DNA of 64,000 nucleotides, taken from Pseudomonadales bacterium (lineage in GTDB: Bacteria > Pseudomonadota > Gammaproteobacteria > Pseudomonadales > Azotimanducaceae). Below, piece by piece: positions 25,857-34,738 of this stretch. The DNA lies in the NCBI GenBank assembly GCA_024234635.1, contig JACKNX010000010.1, positions 62,001 through 126,000 on the forward strand, written 5' to 3'. The notes under the pieces were generated by a model. It had not been told where the DNA came from, made no database searches, and worked only from the letters and a program-made list of their open reading frames with translations. Each line of letters starts with the position of its first letter. The stretch's first letter is position 1. The position numbers were made by a program, and so were the translations under genes.

Positions 25857-28367
25857 TCAGCCCACTACGAAGTTGACAAGCCGTCCGGGCACCACGATCT
25901 CGCGCTTGAGCGTGGCGCCCTCCAGGTAGCGCGCCACGTTCTGCTCGGCACGCGCCGCCGCCAGAAGCGTCGACTTGTCCGCATCCGCCGGCACTTCGAC
26001 GGAGCCGCGCATCTTGCCGTTCACCTGCACGGCGATGGTGACGATATCCAGCTTCAGCTTGGCCTCGTCATGCTCGGGCAGCGCGGCGTGGGCAACCGAC
26101 GTCGAATGGCCCAGCATGCGCCACAACTCCTCGGCGATATGCGGCGCGAACGGCGCGAGGATCCGGACAAAGGCATCGAACCAGGCGAGCGGCACCTTGT
26201 CCGCCTTGGTGGCTTCGTTAATGAACACCATCATGTCCGAAATAGCGGTGTTGAAGCGCAGGGACTCCACACCTTCGCGCACCCGCTTCATGGCGCCATG
26301 CAGCGCACGTTCCATCTCCGCGGCCTCGACAGGTTCACTCACCAGCTTGCCGGGATCGGTAGCCACGCGCCAGACGCGATCGAGAAAGCGCCGGCAACCG
26401 GCAACGCCACTGGTCTCCCAGTCGCCGCCATCTTCAAGCGGACTCATGAACAGTTCATACAGCCGGAGGGAATCGGCGCCGTACTCCTCACACATGTCTT
26501 CCGGCGTCACCACGTTGTACTTCGACTTGGACATCTTCTCGCGGCGCGCCGTCACCGGCACGCCGTCGAGTGTGTACCAGGCTCCATCCCGCTCTTCGAC
26601 CTCACGCCGGTAGTAGTACTTGCCGCGCGCATCGCGATAGGACTGGCCGTGGATCATGCCCTGGTTGAACAACCGCTGGAACGGTTCACGCGTGGATACG
26701 TAGCCGAGATCGTGCAGTACCTGGTGCCAGAAACGTGCGTAGAGCAGATGCAGCGTCGCATGCTCCGCCCCACCGACGTACAGGTCCACGGGCATCCAGT
26801 ACTTTTCCTCCTCGGGATCCCACGGCGCCTTGTCATTGTGCGGATCGATGAAACGCAGGTAGTACCAGCACGAGCCCGCCCACTGCGGCATGGTATTGGT
26901 TTCGCGCAACGCCGGCTCACCGGTTACCGGGTCGGTGGTATGCAACCAGTCCTCGGCGCGCGCGAGCGGTGGCTGGCCGTCGCCAGTCGGCCGATAGTCG
27001 TCCAGCCTGGGCAGTTCCACCGGCAGGGATGAGTCCGGTAACAGCCGCGTTTCGCCATTCACGTGGATAACCGGGACCGGTTCGCCCCAGTAACGCTGGC
27101 GACTGAACAGCCAGTCACGCAATCGATAGGTGATGGTGCGCTCGCCTCGCTCGCCGATGCGCAATCGTTCGATGGCAGCACTGATCGCTGCGGCATTGTC
27201 CAGCCCATCGAGGAATCCGGAGTTGATATGCGGCCCGTCCCCGGTATAGGCCGCTTTCTGAACGTCCTCTCCCCCCAGCACAACTTGCCGGATCGGCAGG
27301 TCAAATGTACGCGCAAACGCGTGATCGCGTTCATCGTGCGCGGGGCAGGCAAACACCGCGCCCGTGCCATAGCTGGCAAGAACGTAATCGGCAATCCAGA
27401 TTGGTACACGTTCGCCGTTGATGGGGTTGACGGCAGATGCACCCGTGAACACACCTGTTTTCGGCGCATCCGCTGCATCACTCGTGCGTTCCCGGTCGGA
27501 GCGGCGACTGACCTGTTCCCGGTAGTCGTTCACGGCGCCCAGATGTTCCGGCGCGGTGATGTCCTCCACCAGCGGGTGTTCCGGCGCAAGCACCAGGTAG
27601 GTGCAGCCGAAGAGCGTGTCCGGGCGCGTGGTGAAGATCTCCACTTCACGATTGCTGCCATCGACCTGGAAGCGAACGGTTGCACCCTCACTGCGGCCAA
27701 TCCAGTCCTGCTGCATCTTCTTGATGCCCTCGGGCCAGTTGACATCGCCAAGCGTCGCCAGGAGCGACTCCGCGTAGTCGGTGATCTTCAGCATCCATTG
27801 CCGCATGGAGCGGCGCTCCACCGCGTCCCCGGTTTCGATGTACACGCCGTCCTTTACCTCCTCATTGGCGAGTACCGTGCCAAGTGCGGGACACCAGTTC
27901 ACCGGCACTTCCGCCTCGAAGGCCAGCCCCCGCTCGAAAAGGCGGGCAAAAATCCACTGGGTCCACTTGTAGTAGGAGGGATCGGAAGTCGCCAGCTCAC
28001 GTGACCAGTCATACGACAGGCCCAGCATCGTCAACTGGCGTTTGAATGTCGCGATGTTGCGCTCAGTGACCTGCTGCGGCGAAATGTCCTCACGCACGGC
28101 CTGACGTTCCGCCGGGAGTCCAAACGAGTCCCAACCCATGACGTGCAGCACGTTGTACCCCAACATGCGTCGGGCACGCGCCACGACATCCGTCGCCACG
28201 TAACCCTTGGGGTGGCCGACGTGCAGGCCAACGCCGCTGGGATAGGGGAACATGTCCAGAACGTAGTACTTGGGGCGCGTGCGATCACTGGGGGTTGCAA
28301 ACGTCTGGTTTTCCGCCCAGTACGTCTGCCATTTCGCTTCCAGCGCGCGGTGTTCGTAACCCGCCAT
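25857..28367 (-). CDS. leuS: Leucyl-tRNA synthetase
   Basis: 836 residues; attaches leucine to tRNA-Leu. Class Ia markers: PYPSGVGLHVGHPKGYVATD containing the HVGH (HIGH) site near residue 50, the CP1 editing domain (~220-410, with TTRPDTLFGCTY and the Asp of YGTGAVFACPAHDERD), and KMSKSKYNVV (~615). The C-terminal region ends in NGKMRGSVEVPADAD and TLKREIVVPGRLVNFVVG. The start ATG 28367 gives MAGYEHRALEAKWQ. Length is a little below the ~860 residues of E. coli LeuS, with no missing catalytic motif. Confidence 0.97.
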   Translation of the reverse strand: MAGYEHRALEAKWQTYWAENQTFATPSDRTRPKYYVLDMFPYPSGVGLHVGHPKGYVATDVVARARRMLGYNVLHVMGWDSFGLPAERQAVREDISPQQVTERNIATFKRQLTMLGLSYDWSRELATSDPSYYKWTQWIFARLFERGLAFEAEVPVNWCPALGTVLANEEVKDGVYIETGDAVERRSMRQWMLKITDYAESLLATLGDVNWPEGIKKMQQDWIGRSEGATVRFQVDGSNREVEIFTTRPDTLFGCTYLVLAPEHPLVEDITAPEHLGAVNDYREQVSRRSDRERTSDAADAPKTGVFTGASAVNPINGERVPIWIADYVLASYGTGAVFACPAHDERDHAFARTFDLPIRQVVLGGEDVQKAAYTGDGPHINSGFLDGLDNAAAISAAIERLRIGERGERTITYRLRDWLFSRQRYWGEPVPVIHVNGETRLLPDSSLPVELPRLDDYRPTGDGQPPLARAEDWLHTTDPVTGEPALRETNTMPQWAGSCWYYLRFIDPHNDKAPWDPEEEKYWMPVDLYVGGAEHATLHLLYARFWHQVLHDLGYVSTREPFQRLFNQGMIHGQSYRDARGKYYYRREVEERDGAWYTLDGVPVTARREKMSKSKYNVVTPEDMCEEYGADSLRLYELFMSPLEDGGDWETSGVAGCRRFLDRVWRVATDPGKLVSEPVEAAEMERALHGAMKRVREGVESLRFNTAISDMMVFINEATKADKVPLAWFDAFVRILAPFAPHIAEELWRMLGHSTSVAHAALPEHDEAKLKLDIVTIAVQVNGKMRGSVEVPADADKSTLLAAARAEQNVARYLEGATLKREIVVPGRLVNFVVG

Positions 28368-28492
28368 CTCGGTCGAGCCTCTCCGGAAAAGCGCGAAAGT
28401 CTGCCTGATCGTACCGGCGAAGGACAGCGTGCAGACCAGCCGGAACGGCGTCCGGCTGGCGCTACGGGTTCATTTCCGGGAGCGGCGGATTC

Positions 28493-29143
28493 TCACTCCG
28501 GAAGCTGCAGACCAACCGGACACGACACCCCCGTACCACCCAGCCCGCAATACCCGTTCGGCACCTTGGCGAGATACTGCTGGTGATAGTCCTCGGCGTA
28601 GTAGAACGCCCCCGCCGGGGCAATCTCCGTGGTTATCGTCCCGTGACCGGCCGCATCCAGCGCCTGTTGATAGGCCGCGAGCGACCGCGTCGCCGTCGCA
28701 CCCTGCCCGTCGCTGGTGTAATAGATCGCGGACCGGTACTGCGTGCCGATGTCATTCCCCTGGCGCATGCCCTGTGTGGGATCGTGCGACTCCCAGAACA
28801 CACGCAACAGCGCCTCGAAACTCACCCTGGCCGGGTCGTAGACCACCAGGACAGCTTCGGTGTGCCCCGTCAGACCGGAGCACACTTCTTCATACCCCGC
28901 GTTGGGCGTGATGCCGCCACTGTAGCCAACGGCCGTCGTATAGACGCCCTCCGTTTGCCAGAACCGTCGCTCGGCGCCCCAGAAGCACCCCATGCCCAGC
29001 AACGCCCATTCCATCCCGGCGGGAAACGGCGGCAGCAGAGGCCGACCGTGGACAAAGTGCCGATTCAGGACCGGCATCGTCTGGGCGCGCCCTGGCAAAG
29101 CCTCCGCCGCCGTCGGCAGCCGCAACTTCATCGCGTGGTTCAT
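28493..29143 (-). CDS. msrA: Peptide-methionine (S)-S-oxide reductase
   Basis: 216 residues from ATG 29143; the same size as E. coli MsrA including its N-terminal arm. Catalytic motif LLGMGCFWGAERRFW (Cys ~52), then TAVGYSGGITPNAGYEEVCS, DPTQGMRQGNDIGTQYRSAI and AEDYHQQYL. Resolving Cys are near the C-terminus (GYCGLGGTGVSCP). Repairs oxidised methionine using thioredoxin. ORF extension beyond 29143 lacks homology. Confidence 0.95.
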   Translation of the reverse strand: MNHAMKLRLPTAAEALPGRAQTMPVLNRHFVHGRPLLPPFPAGMEWALLGMGCFWGAERRFWQTEGVYTTAVGYSGGITPNAGYEEVCSGLTGHTEAVLVVYDPARVSFEALLRVFWESHDPTQGMRQGNDIGTQYRSAIYYTSDGQGATATRSLAAYQQALDAAGHGTITTEIAPAGAFYYAEDYHQQYLAKVPNGYCGLGGTGVSCPVGLQLPE

Positions 29144-29359
29144 GAATTTCTCCGCATGCTCATTTATCCGCGCCGCGCCCCGATTCCCCACATACGCCGC
29201 CACGTGCCGGGACCAGGCCATCGAGTGCGCAGATGTTACCGTTCGCCATCGCAAGGGGACAAACGATATACCGTTTACACCACGATGTTGCGGCGGGCAT
29301 CACCACTCACAATCGGCTCGTTCCCTTGCGTACGGGCGGGATGATATAAAGACGCTCAA

Positions 29360-31006
29360 ATGCGCCTACTCCTCCTGACCTGCCTGTTCGTGGCACTGAC
29401 GGCCTGTCAGTCCGCCGGCCAACCGGCGGATTTCGCCGTGCTCACGTCCCGCATCGCTGAAGGCAACAGCGTTGACGTCGGTCAATTGCAGACCGCGTTT
29501 GCGGCATTGACTGATATCGGCGAGCGCTATCGTCACCTGCAGGAGCTGGAGGAACAGGCCCTGGCCATCATGGTGGACGAGCCACTGCAGCTTGGCGCGA
29601 TCGGCACGGCAATCCTCGACGAGTACCCGGGCAGCCTCACCGGACACATGGCGCTGGTGCGCTTCTATGAACATCTCGACTCCCCCGAAGCAGCGGCACC
29701 ACATCAGCAGTGGATCGAGACAATCCGCCATCACATCGAAACCGCCGCGGGTGACGCCGAGGACCCGTACCGCGTCACCGGGCTGACCGAGGCACGGGCC
29801 TACCTCCAGCTTCGCGGTCAGCAACCTGTCGGCGGAATCTATCAGGCCGGTGACGTACACCCGCTCGTGCTCGCCCTGATGGGGCGCCACGAAAATGACG
29901 CGGTGGAAACCCGCTACTACGCGCTGGATGTCATGTACGCCTCACTGCGCCAGCGATACCCCGCCGAGCCCGGCTCGGAGGAGAGCTCCGCACTGGCGCG
30001 CATCGGCATTCTGGCCAGGGAATCCGACAGCGCCGCACAGGCGTCGGTTGGTGCGTTCCTCACGGCGCGCCACCGCACGGAGGATGCCATCGGCTGGCTT
30101 CGCGCCTCCGCAAGAGCCGGCAATATCATCGCCAACATGCTGCTGGCGGGTATCTACAGGGAGCAGATTCGCGGCGCCGAAAACGACGAAGTGCGGGAGG
30201 CCTACAAGGACGAGATCCTGGACAACTACACGCGCGCCGTTGCCCTCGGTTCCACGGACGCAATGTACGCGTTGGCCGTGCTCTACCTGAATGAACAGTT
30301 CGGCAAGGAGAACACGACGTCGGGCCTGCCATTGCTGGAACAGGCGAGCGCGCTGGGCCATGCGGACTCGCTAACCTACCTCGGCCACCTCTACAACCAG
30401 GGGTTGCATGTTGCGCAGGACACCGGCAAGGCGGCGGAGCTGTTTCTGCACGCCTCCGAGCTCGGCAACCCCAAGGCACGGTATGCCTACGCGCGACTGC
30501 TGGTTGCCAATGGCGAGGGCATCGCCGCCGACGAACGCATCGTCGACTGGCTGCAGGAGCAGGCAAAGGCCGACAGGGACACCGAAGCAATGGTGCAACT
30601 CGGCAATCTGTACGCCAGAGGCATCGCAACACGCGCCAACCCGCGTACGGCTTTCCGCTGGTACCGGAGCGCGGTGAGAGCAAATCCCGCCGACGGTAAC
30701 ATCGTGAACGAAGTCGCCTGGACGCTGGCGGTCAGCGACATCGAAGGCCTCGGGCAGCCACGCTATGCCCGCACCATCATGGACAGCCTGATGGAGAGCG
30801 ACGAAGAGGCGCGTCAGCGACCGGAATATCTGGACACCTGGGCAGCCATTCACGCCGCCAATGGCGAGTTCGAGCGGGCCGTGGCGCTACAGGAAGAGGC
30901 GCTCGAGCGTGCGCATGCCCTCGACCGCGGCGATGTGCTCGAGATTCTTGATGAGCATCTCGCGAATTTCCGTGCTCGCAAGGTGATCATCGAGCGGGCG
31001 CCCTGA
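29360..31006 (+). CDS. Sel1-repeat lipoprotein
   Basis: 548 residues. Lipoprotein signal peptide MRLLLLTCLFVALTAC (lipid Cys16). The rest is helical with Sel1-like repeats, clearest at ~285-440: NYTRAVALGSTDAMYALAVL, LLEQASALGHADSLTYLGHL, LFLHASELGNPKARYAYARL, QAKADRDTEAMVQLGNLYAR. The last ~100 residues look like TPR. Such proteins scaffold periplasmic complexes (AlgK-like in architecture); no exopolysaccharide genes are adjacent. No Shine-Dalgarno is visible; a TATAAA lies 10 nt before the ATG, so a leaderless transcript is possible. Confidence 0.82.
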   Translation: MRLLLLTCLFVALTACQSAGQPADFAVLTSRIAEGNSVDVGQLQTAFAALTDIGERYRHLQELEEQALAIMVDEPLQLGAIGTAILDEYPGSLTGHMALVRFYEHLDSPEAAAPHQQWIETIRHHIETAAGDAEDPYRVTGLTEARAYLQLRGQQPVGGIYQAGDVHPLVLALMGRHENDAVETRYYALDVMYASLRQRYPAEPGSEESSALARIGILARESDSAAQASVGAFLTARHRTEDAIGWLRASARAGNIIANMLLAGIYREQIRGAENDEVREAYKDEILDNYTRAVALGSTDAMYALAVLYLNEQFGKENTTSGLPLLEQASALGHADSLTYLGHLYNQGLHVAQDTGKAAELFLHASELGNPKARYAYARLLVANGEGIAADERIVDWLQEQAKADRDTEAMVQLGNLYARGIATRANPRTAFRWYRSAVRANPADGNIVNEVAWTLAVSDIEGLGQPRYARTIMDSLMESDEEARQRPEYLDTWAAIHAANGEFERAVALQEEALERAHALDRGDVLEILDEHLANFRARKVIIERAP

Positions 31007-31091
31007 CGCGCAGGCGCACCGCTCCTGAGTCCCCGACGCCGCATGCCCGGTCACATTATTTCCTCCTGCCGTCCTGTCATACCGCACCCGC

Positions 31092-32186
31092 GTGACTGCT
31101 GACCCCTTGCATACGCTCAGGCAATACCTCATCGGGGCCACGGCGGCGATCGACGTCCGCTCCCCCGCGGAATACGCCCAGGGGCATCTGCCGGGCGCGA
31201 TCAACCTGCCCATCCTGGATGACGAGGAGCGACGGCAGGTAGGGACCACGTATCGCAACACCGGCAGCGATGCGGCGCATGCGCTTGGCCATCGTCTGGT
31301 ATCGGGCGAGATACGCCAGGCGCGCATTGCCGCCTGGCTGGACGCGTTACGCCAGCATCCGGACGCCTACCTGTACTGCTGGCGGGGGGGCGCGCGTTCA
31401 ACCATTGCCGCGCAGTGGCTTGCCGAACAGGGTCAGCAGCCGTGGCGGGTGCCGGGCGGCTACAAGGCAATCCGCGCGCTGTGCCTGGAGACGCTGGCAG
31501 TGAGCGTGCCGCAGACGGCGTCGTGGTGGCTGCTCGGTGGCCGCACGGGCAGCGGCAAAACCCTGCTCCTGCAAACACTACGACGTGCGGTGGACCTGGA
31601 AGGACTTGCGGCACATCGCGGTTCCGCTTTCGGCGCCAGGACCACGCCGCAACCAGCGGTGGCGACATTCGAAAACACCCTTGCCTGCGCCCTGTTGCGA
31701 CTGGGTAACAGCCACCTGGTGCTCGAGGATGAAAGCCGCATGATCGGCCGGCTGGCAATACCCGAGGCGGTGCACCGGGCAATGCAACGCGCGCCTGTGG
31801 CGCTGCTGGAAACGCCCCTGGAAGCGCGCATCGCCAACATACGCGGGGAGTATGTGACCCAGCCGCTGCTCACCAGCAATCCCGAGGCGCTCGAAGCGCA
31901 CTACGTTCGGGCCCTGCAACGAATTCGCCGCAGACTGGGCGGTCAGCGGCACCAGGACGTGGAGCAGGCACTGCGCCATGGATTCGCCACGGGTGAGCAT
32001 GACGGCTGGATCGAACGCCTGCTCACCTGGTACTACGACCCTATGTACGACTACCAGCTGGCGCAGAAGCGCGCGCGAATCCGCTACGCGGGCGCCGCCC
32101 GCGATGTCGGTGCATTTCTCGACACACAACTCGAGGCCGGCTACCGGGAAATCGCTGGCGACAACCACGACCCACAACCGGGATAA
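31092..32186 (+). CDS. mnmH: tRNA 2-selenouridine/geranyl-2-thiouridine synthase
   Basis: 364 residues. Rhodanese domain (~5-125) with the active-site loop YCWRGGARS (catalytic Cys ~97), then a P-loop domain with Walker A LLGGRTGSGKT (~147-157), ENTLACALLRLGNSHLVLED and ESRMIGR. This is MnmH/SelU (YbbB), which converts the wobble 2-thiouridine of some tRNAs through a geranylated intermediate to 2-selenouridine. No selD is in the window, so the selenium step cannot be assumed. The start is GTG 31092. Followed 36 bp later by an SDR gene on the same strand. Confidence 0.95.
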   Translation: MTADPLHTLRQYLIGATAAIDVRSPAEYAQGHLPGAINLPILDDEERRQVGTTYRNTGSDAAHALGHRLVSGEIRQARIAAWLDALRQHPDAYLYCWRGGARSTIAAQWLAEQGQQPWRVPGGYKAIRALCLETLAVSVPQTASWWLLGGRTGSGKTLLLQTLRRAVDLEGLAAHRGSAFGARTTPQPAVATFENTLACALLRLGNSHLVLEDESRMIGRLAIPEAVHRAMQRAPVALLETPLEARIANIRGEYVTQPLLTSNPEALEAHYVRALQRIRRRLGGQRHQDVEQALRHGFATGEHDGWIERLLTWYYDPMYDYQLAQKRARIRYAGAARDVGAFLDTQLEAGYREIAGDNHDPQPG

Positions 32187-32222
32187 TCAACCCACAGTCT
32201 TAGTCAACCACAGGAGTTCAGG

Positions 32223-32987
32223 ATGCAGATTTCAGGCAGCAAGGGCATTTTTGTCGGCGGCGCCTCCGGCATGTGCAGGGCCACGGCGGAGATATTCGCG
32301 GCGAAGGGGGGCAAGGTCGCGATCCTCGACCTCGAAAAATCCGATGGCGCCAATACCGCCAAGGCACTGGGCGGCACATTCCATCCCTGCAACGTCATGG
32401 ACTACGAAGGCATGGAAAAGGTCATTGGCGAGGCGGTGGCCGCGCTTGGTGGCGTGCACTTCTGCGTGAATACGGCGGGTGGCGGCGCCGCCATCCGCAC
32501 ACTGGGCAAGGACGGACAGAAGCACCCGCTCGATGTCTTCCAGCGGGTGATCGACCTGAACCTGATCGCATCGTTCAACGTCAACCGGGTTGTTGCCGAG
32601 CACATGGCGAAGAACGAGCCCAATGAAGAAGGTGAGCGTGGCGTGATGATCAACACGGCATCCATTGCCGCGTTTGAAGGCCAGATCGGCCAGGTTGCCT
32701 ACAGCGCGGCCAAAGGTGGTATCGCCGCCATGACCCTGACCATGGCGCGCGATCTCGGCGCCGTGGGCATACGCGTCATGACGATTGCACCCAGCCTCTT
32801 CGACACCGGCCTGACCAAAGGCATTCCCGATGCCGGTGCCGCGCAGCTCACCAAGGATTGTGCGTTCCCTCGCCGCATGGGCAAGCCGAACGAATTTGCG
32901 GTGATGGCCATTGCCATTTTCGAATGCGCAATGATGAATGGCTCTACCCTGCGGGTGGACGCCGGCCAGCGATTCGCACCCCGCTGA
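32223..32987 (+). CDS. Short-chain dehydrogenase, 3-hydroxyacyl-CoA dehydrogenase (HSD10)-like
   Basis: 254 residues with an AGGAGTTCAGG ribosome-binding site. Rossmann N-terminus KGIFVGGASGMCRATAEIFA, NAG-equivalent VNTAGGGAAIR (~80-90), catalytic Ser in NTASIAAFEGQIGQVAYSAAKGG with Y-x3-K (~155-159). The DGQKHPLDVFQRVIDLNLIA insert and the overall pattern resemble type II 3-hydroxyacyl-CoA dehydrogenases. The glycine-rich loop has Cys where TGxxxGxG has its last Gly (GASGMC), which is unusual. A strong hairpin follows. Confidence 0.88.
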   Translation: MQISGSKGIFVGGASGMCRATAEIFAAKGGKVAILDLEKSDGANTAKALGGTFHPCNVMDYEGMEKVIGEAVAALGGVHFCVNTAGGGAAIRTLGKDGQKHPLDVFQRVIDLNLIASFNVNRVVAEHMAKNEPNEEGERGVMINTASIAAFEGQIGQVAYSAAKGGIAAMTLTMARDLGAVGIRVMTIAPSLFDTGLTKGIPDAGAAQLTKDCAFPRRMGKPNEFAVMAIAIFECAMMNGSTLRVDAGQRFAPR

Positions 32988-32995
32988 CGCCCACG

Positions 32996-33031
32996 CGTTG
33001 ACAGGCTGCCCCATGCGGCAGCCTGTCAACG
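32996..33031. terminator. Strong hairpin between convergent SDR and nitrile hydratase operon
   Basis: Perfect 15-bp stem CGTTGACAGGCTGCC / GGCAGCCTGTCAACG with a 6-nt loop (33011-33016), 9 bp after the SDR stop. No T-tract on either side, so termination may be Rho-assisted or the hairpin may protect 3' ends. It lies between convergent transcription units. Confidence 0.65.
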
Positions 33032-33164
33032 ACGCACTGGCCCGCCTGCTCCCGCCCGGCCTGACAGCTGGCGGAACGCACACGCCGCGGCGTATGCGTG
33101 TTGCCCGTGCACTTGCGCGCCGGGAATCCCTGGCTGTCCTACCTGGCGGCGCGTTCAGCTACCG

Positions 33165-33485
33165 TCAGTGATCGTGGCCGTGTTCCCTGGCCGCAAGTTC
33201 GGCCACCAGCTGGCCTATCGTCTGCTGGCGCAGAACGGACTTGTCAGCAAGCAGCGACTCCAGCGCGGCAAGAAACAGGTTGTAGTACTGGTATGGCTGG
33301 CCCTCTGCAACCGGTGACGATGCAATGACCCGGATCAGCGCAGTCTGAAACTCCTGCCACTCGAAGACGCCTGCTTCGCACAGTGCATTTGCCATGGCGA
33401 ACACCCGGCCCTGCCAGGGCGCCTCGAAATCCAGTTCGCCGTTGCGAAGCGGCGGTGCGGCGCCGGCGTCCGGAATGCGCAGCAT
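33165..33485 (-). CDS. Nitrile hydratase activator/accessory protein (P14K/NhlE-like)
   Basis: 106 residues, ATG 33485 sharing one base with the alpha-subunit stop (TGATG). GELDFEAPWQGRVFAMANAL, then FEWQEFQTALIRVI (~16-53) is the typical activator pattern resembling the N-terminus of the beta subunit. In cobalt nitrile hydratases these small proteins deliver metal and oxidised alpha subunit by subunit exchange. The His-rich end (EHGHDH) may help bind metal. Last gene of the cluster. Confidence 0.88.
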   Translation of the reverse strand: MLRIPDAGAAPPLRNGELDFEAPWQGRVFAMANALCEAGVFEWQEFQTALIRVIASSPVAEGQPYQYYNLFLAALESLLADKSVLRQQTIGQLVAELAAREHGHDH

Positions 33486-34057
33486 CACGTGAGCTCCTGA
33501 ACGCCGATCATGGCGTCGCGGCTCACCGCGTCCAGCAGCGTTGCATCGTCCGCGTCCCGCAGCCGATCCGGCATCATCGGCAGAACCATGTACCGGATCT
33601 CGGCGCTGGAATCCCACACCCGAATTTCCCGCTGGGGCGCGATGGCGAGGCCGAATTCGCGCAGCACGACGCGTGGCTCGCGAACGATTCGGGAGCGGTA
33701 AGCCGGATCCTTGTACCACTTCGGTGGCAGGCCCAGCAGCGCCCATGGATAGCATGAGCACAGCGTGCAGACGACCACGTTATGTACGTCAGGCGTATTT
33801 TCCACCACCACCAGCTTGTCCACCTGGCCGCCTTCGAAGCCGTACGACGCAATGGCGCTCGAGCCGTCGTGAAGCAGCGACTGTCTGAACACCGGGTCCC
33901 GCCAGGCCCTGGCCACGACGCGCGCGCCGTTCATCGGCCCGACGCGGGTATTGAACATCTCGATGATGCCATCGAGGTGAGCGGGGTCGATGAGTCCCTT
34001 CTCCACCAGCAGGCGCTCCAGCGCTTCCGCTCGCAGTGCCGCGTCAGTATCACCCAT
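33485..34057 (-). CDS. Nitrile hydratase alpha subunit, cobalt type
   Basis: 190 residues. The metal-binding claw VCTLCSCYPW (C97-T-L-C100-S-C102) has Thr and Tyr at the positions that mark the low-spin cobalt type rather than the iron type (CSLCSCT). Cys100 and Cys102 would be oxidised to sulfinic and sulfenic acids. Upstream LVEKGLIDPAHLDGIIEMFN and downstream LPPKWYKDPAYRSRIVREPR are family hallmarks. With the beta subunit it hydrates nitriles to amides. ATG 34057 overlaps the beta stop by 8 bp. Gene order beta-alpha-activator is normal for cobalt enzymes. Confidence 0.95.
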   Translation of the reverse strand: MGDTDAALRAEALERLLVEKGLIDPAHLDGIIEMFNTRVGPMNGARVVARAWRDPVFRQSLLHDGSSAIASYGFEGGQVDKLVVVENTPDVHNVVVCTLCSCYPWALLGLPPKWYKDPAYRSRIVREPRVVLREFGLAIAPQREIRVWDSSAEIRYMVLPMMPDRLRDADDATLLDAVSRDAMIGVQELT

Positions 34058-34736
34058 CCGTGTCTCCGGTAGCCTCGAGGTAGGGTTCGAACAGATCCAG
34101 TCGCACACTGAGCATGGGGTCCGCTTCCTCGCCCCACAGGGTCTGCGCCGAAAACGCAACCGTGTAGAGATACTGCGGGTCTTCGCCGTGCCCGTGCGCA
34201 TTGCTGTCAGGAAACACCCACCCACCGTGACAGGCCACGACACGACCATGCCTGCCACGGGCGTAGCCTGGCAGCCGCGTATGTGTCGAGGTGCCATGAC
34301 AACAGGTAACCACCGCGTCACCGATCGCGAACCGGGGTTGCGTCGCAAGGGACCGCGCGTTGTGGAACGTCGTCGGCGGGTGGGGAATGCGATCGGGCTG
34401 CAATCGGGGGCGGGCGGCAATGCGGGCATTGTCAGGCAACCCCAAAGCCCGGGCCCGGCTGTCGATGGTGGCCGAATCTAGCACCCCTGCTTCGACGAGC
34501 AGCGTTTCGAGGCCACCGGTCCAGCGCCCGAAATACCCCTGTGTCAGATAGGCCGCCGGATCAATCCGTTCGACAGCATGTCGGAACTGGTCCGTATTGC
34601 GGATGAAACCCGCGCGAAAAGCCACCTGCACCAGCGCAAACACCCGCGCCTCCCACACCGCGTCGATCGCGGCACCGGCACCGACATCCACGGCGCCATG
34701 ACCCTGCCGGCCACCGAGATCATGAATACCGTCCAC
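34050..34736 (-). CDS. Nitrile hydratase beta subunit
   Basis: 228 residues from GTG 34736, two bases after the GH78-like stop. Begins VDGIHDLGGRQGHGAVDV, the classic beta N-terminus, followed by AVWEARVFALVQVA and YFGRWTGGLETLLVEAGVL. The C-terminal SH3-like part has RFAIGDAVVTC, HTRLPGYARGRHGRVVACHG and LYTVAFSAQTLWGEEADP. It wraps the alpha subunit to form the active site. The longer upstream frame is inside the GH78-like gene and is not used. Confidence 0.95.
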   Translation of the reverse strand: MDGIHDLGGRQGHGAVDVGAGAAIDAVWEARVFALVQVAFRAGFIRNTDQFRHAVERIDPAAYLTQGYFGRWTGGLETLLVEAGVLDSATIDSRARALGLPDNARIAARPRLQPDRIPHPPTTFHNARSLATQPRFAIGDAVVTCCHGTSTHTRLPGYARGRHGRVVACHGGWVFPDSNAHGHGEDPQYLYTVAFSAQTLWGEEADPMLSVRLDLFEPYLEATGDTDG

Positions 34737-34738
34737 GA

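Noticed and set aside
26070..27032. 320-codon frame antisense to leuS
   Set aside because: Shadow frame; the opposite strand encodes an intact LeuS with every motif.
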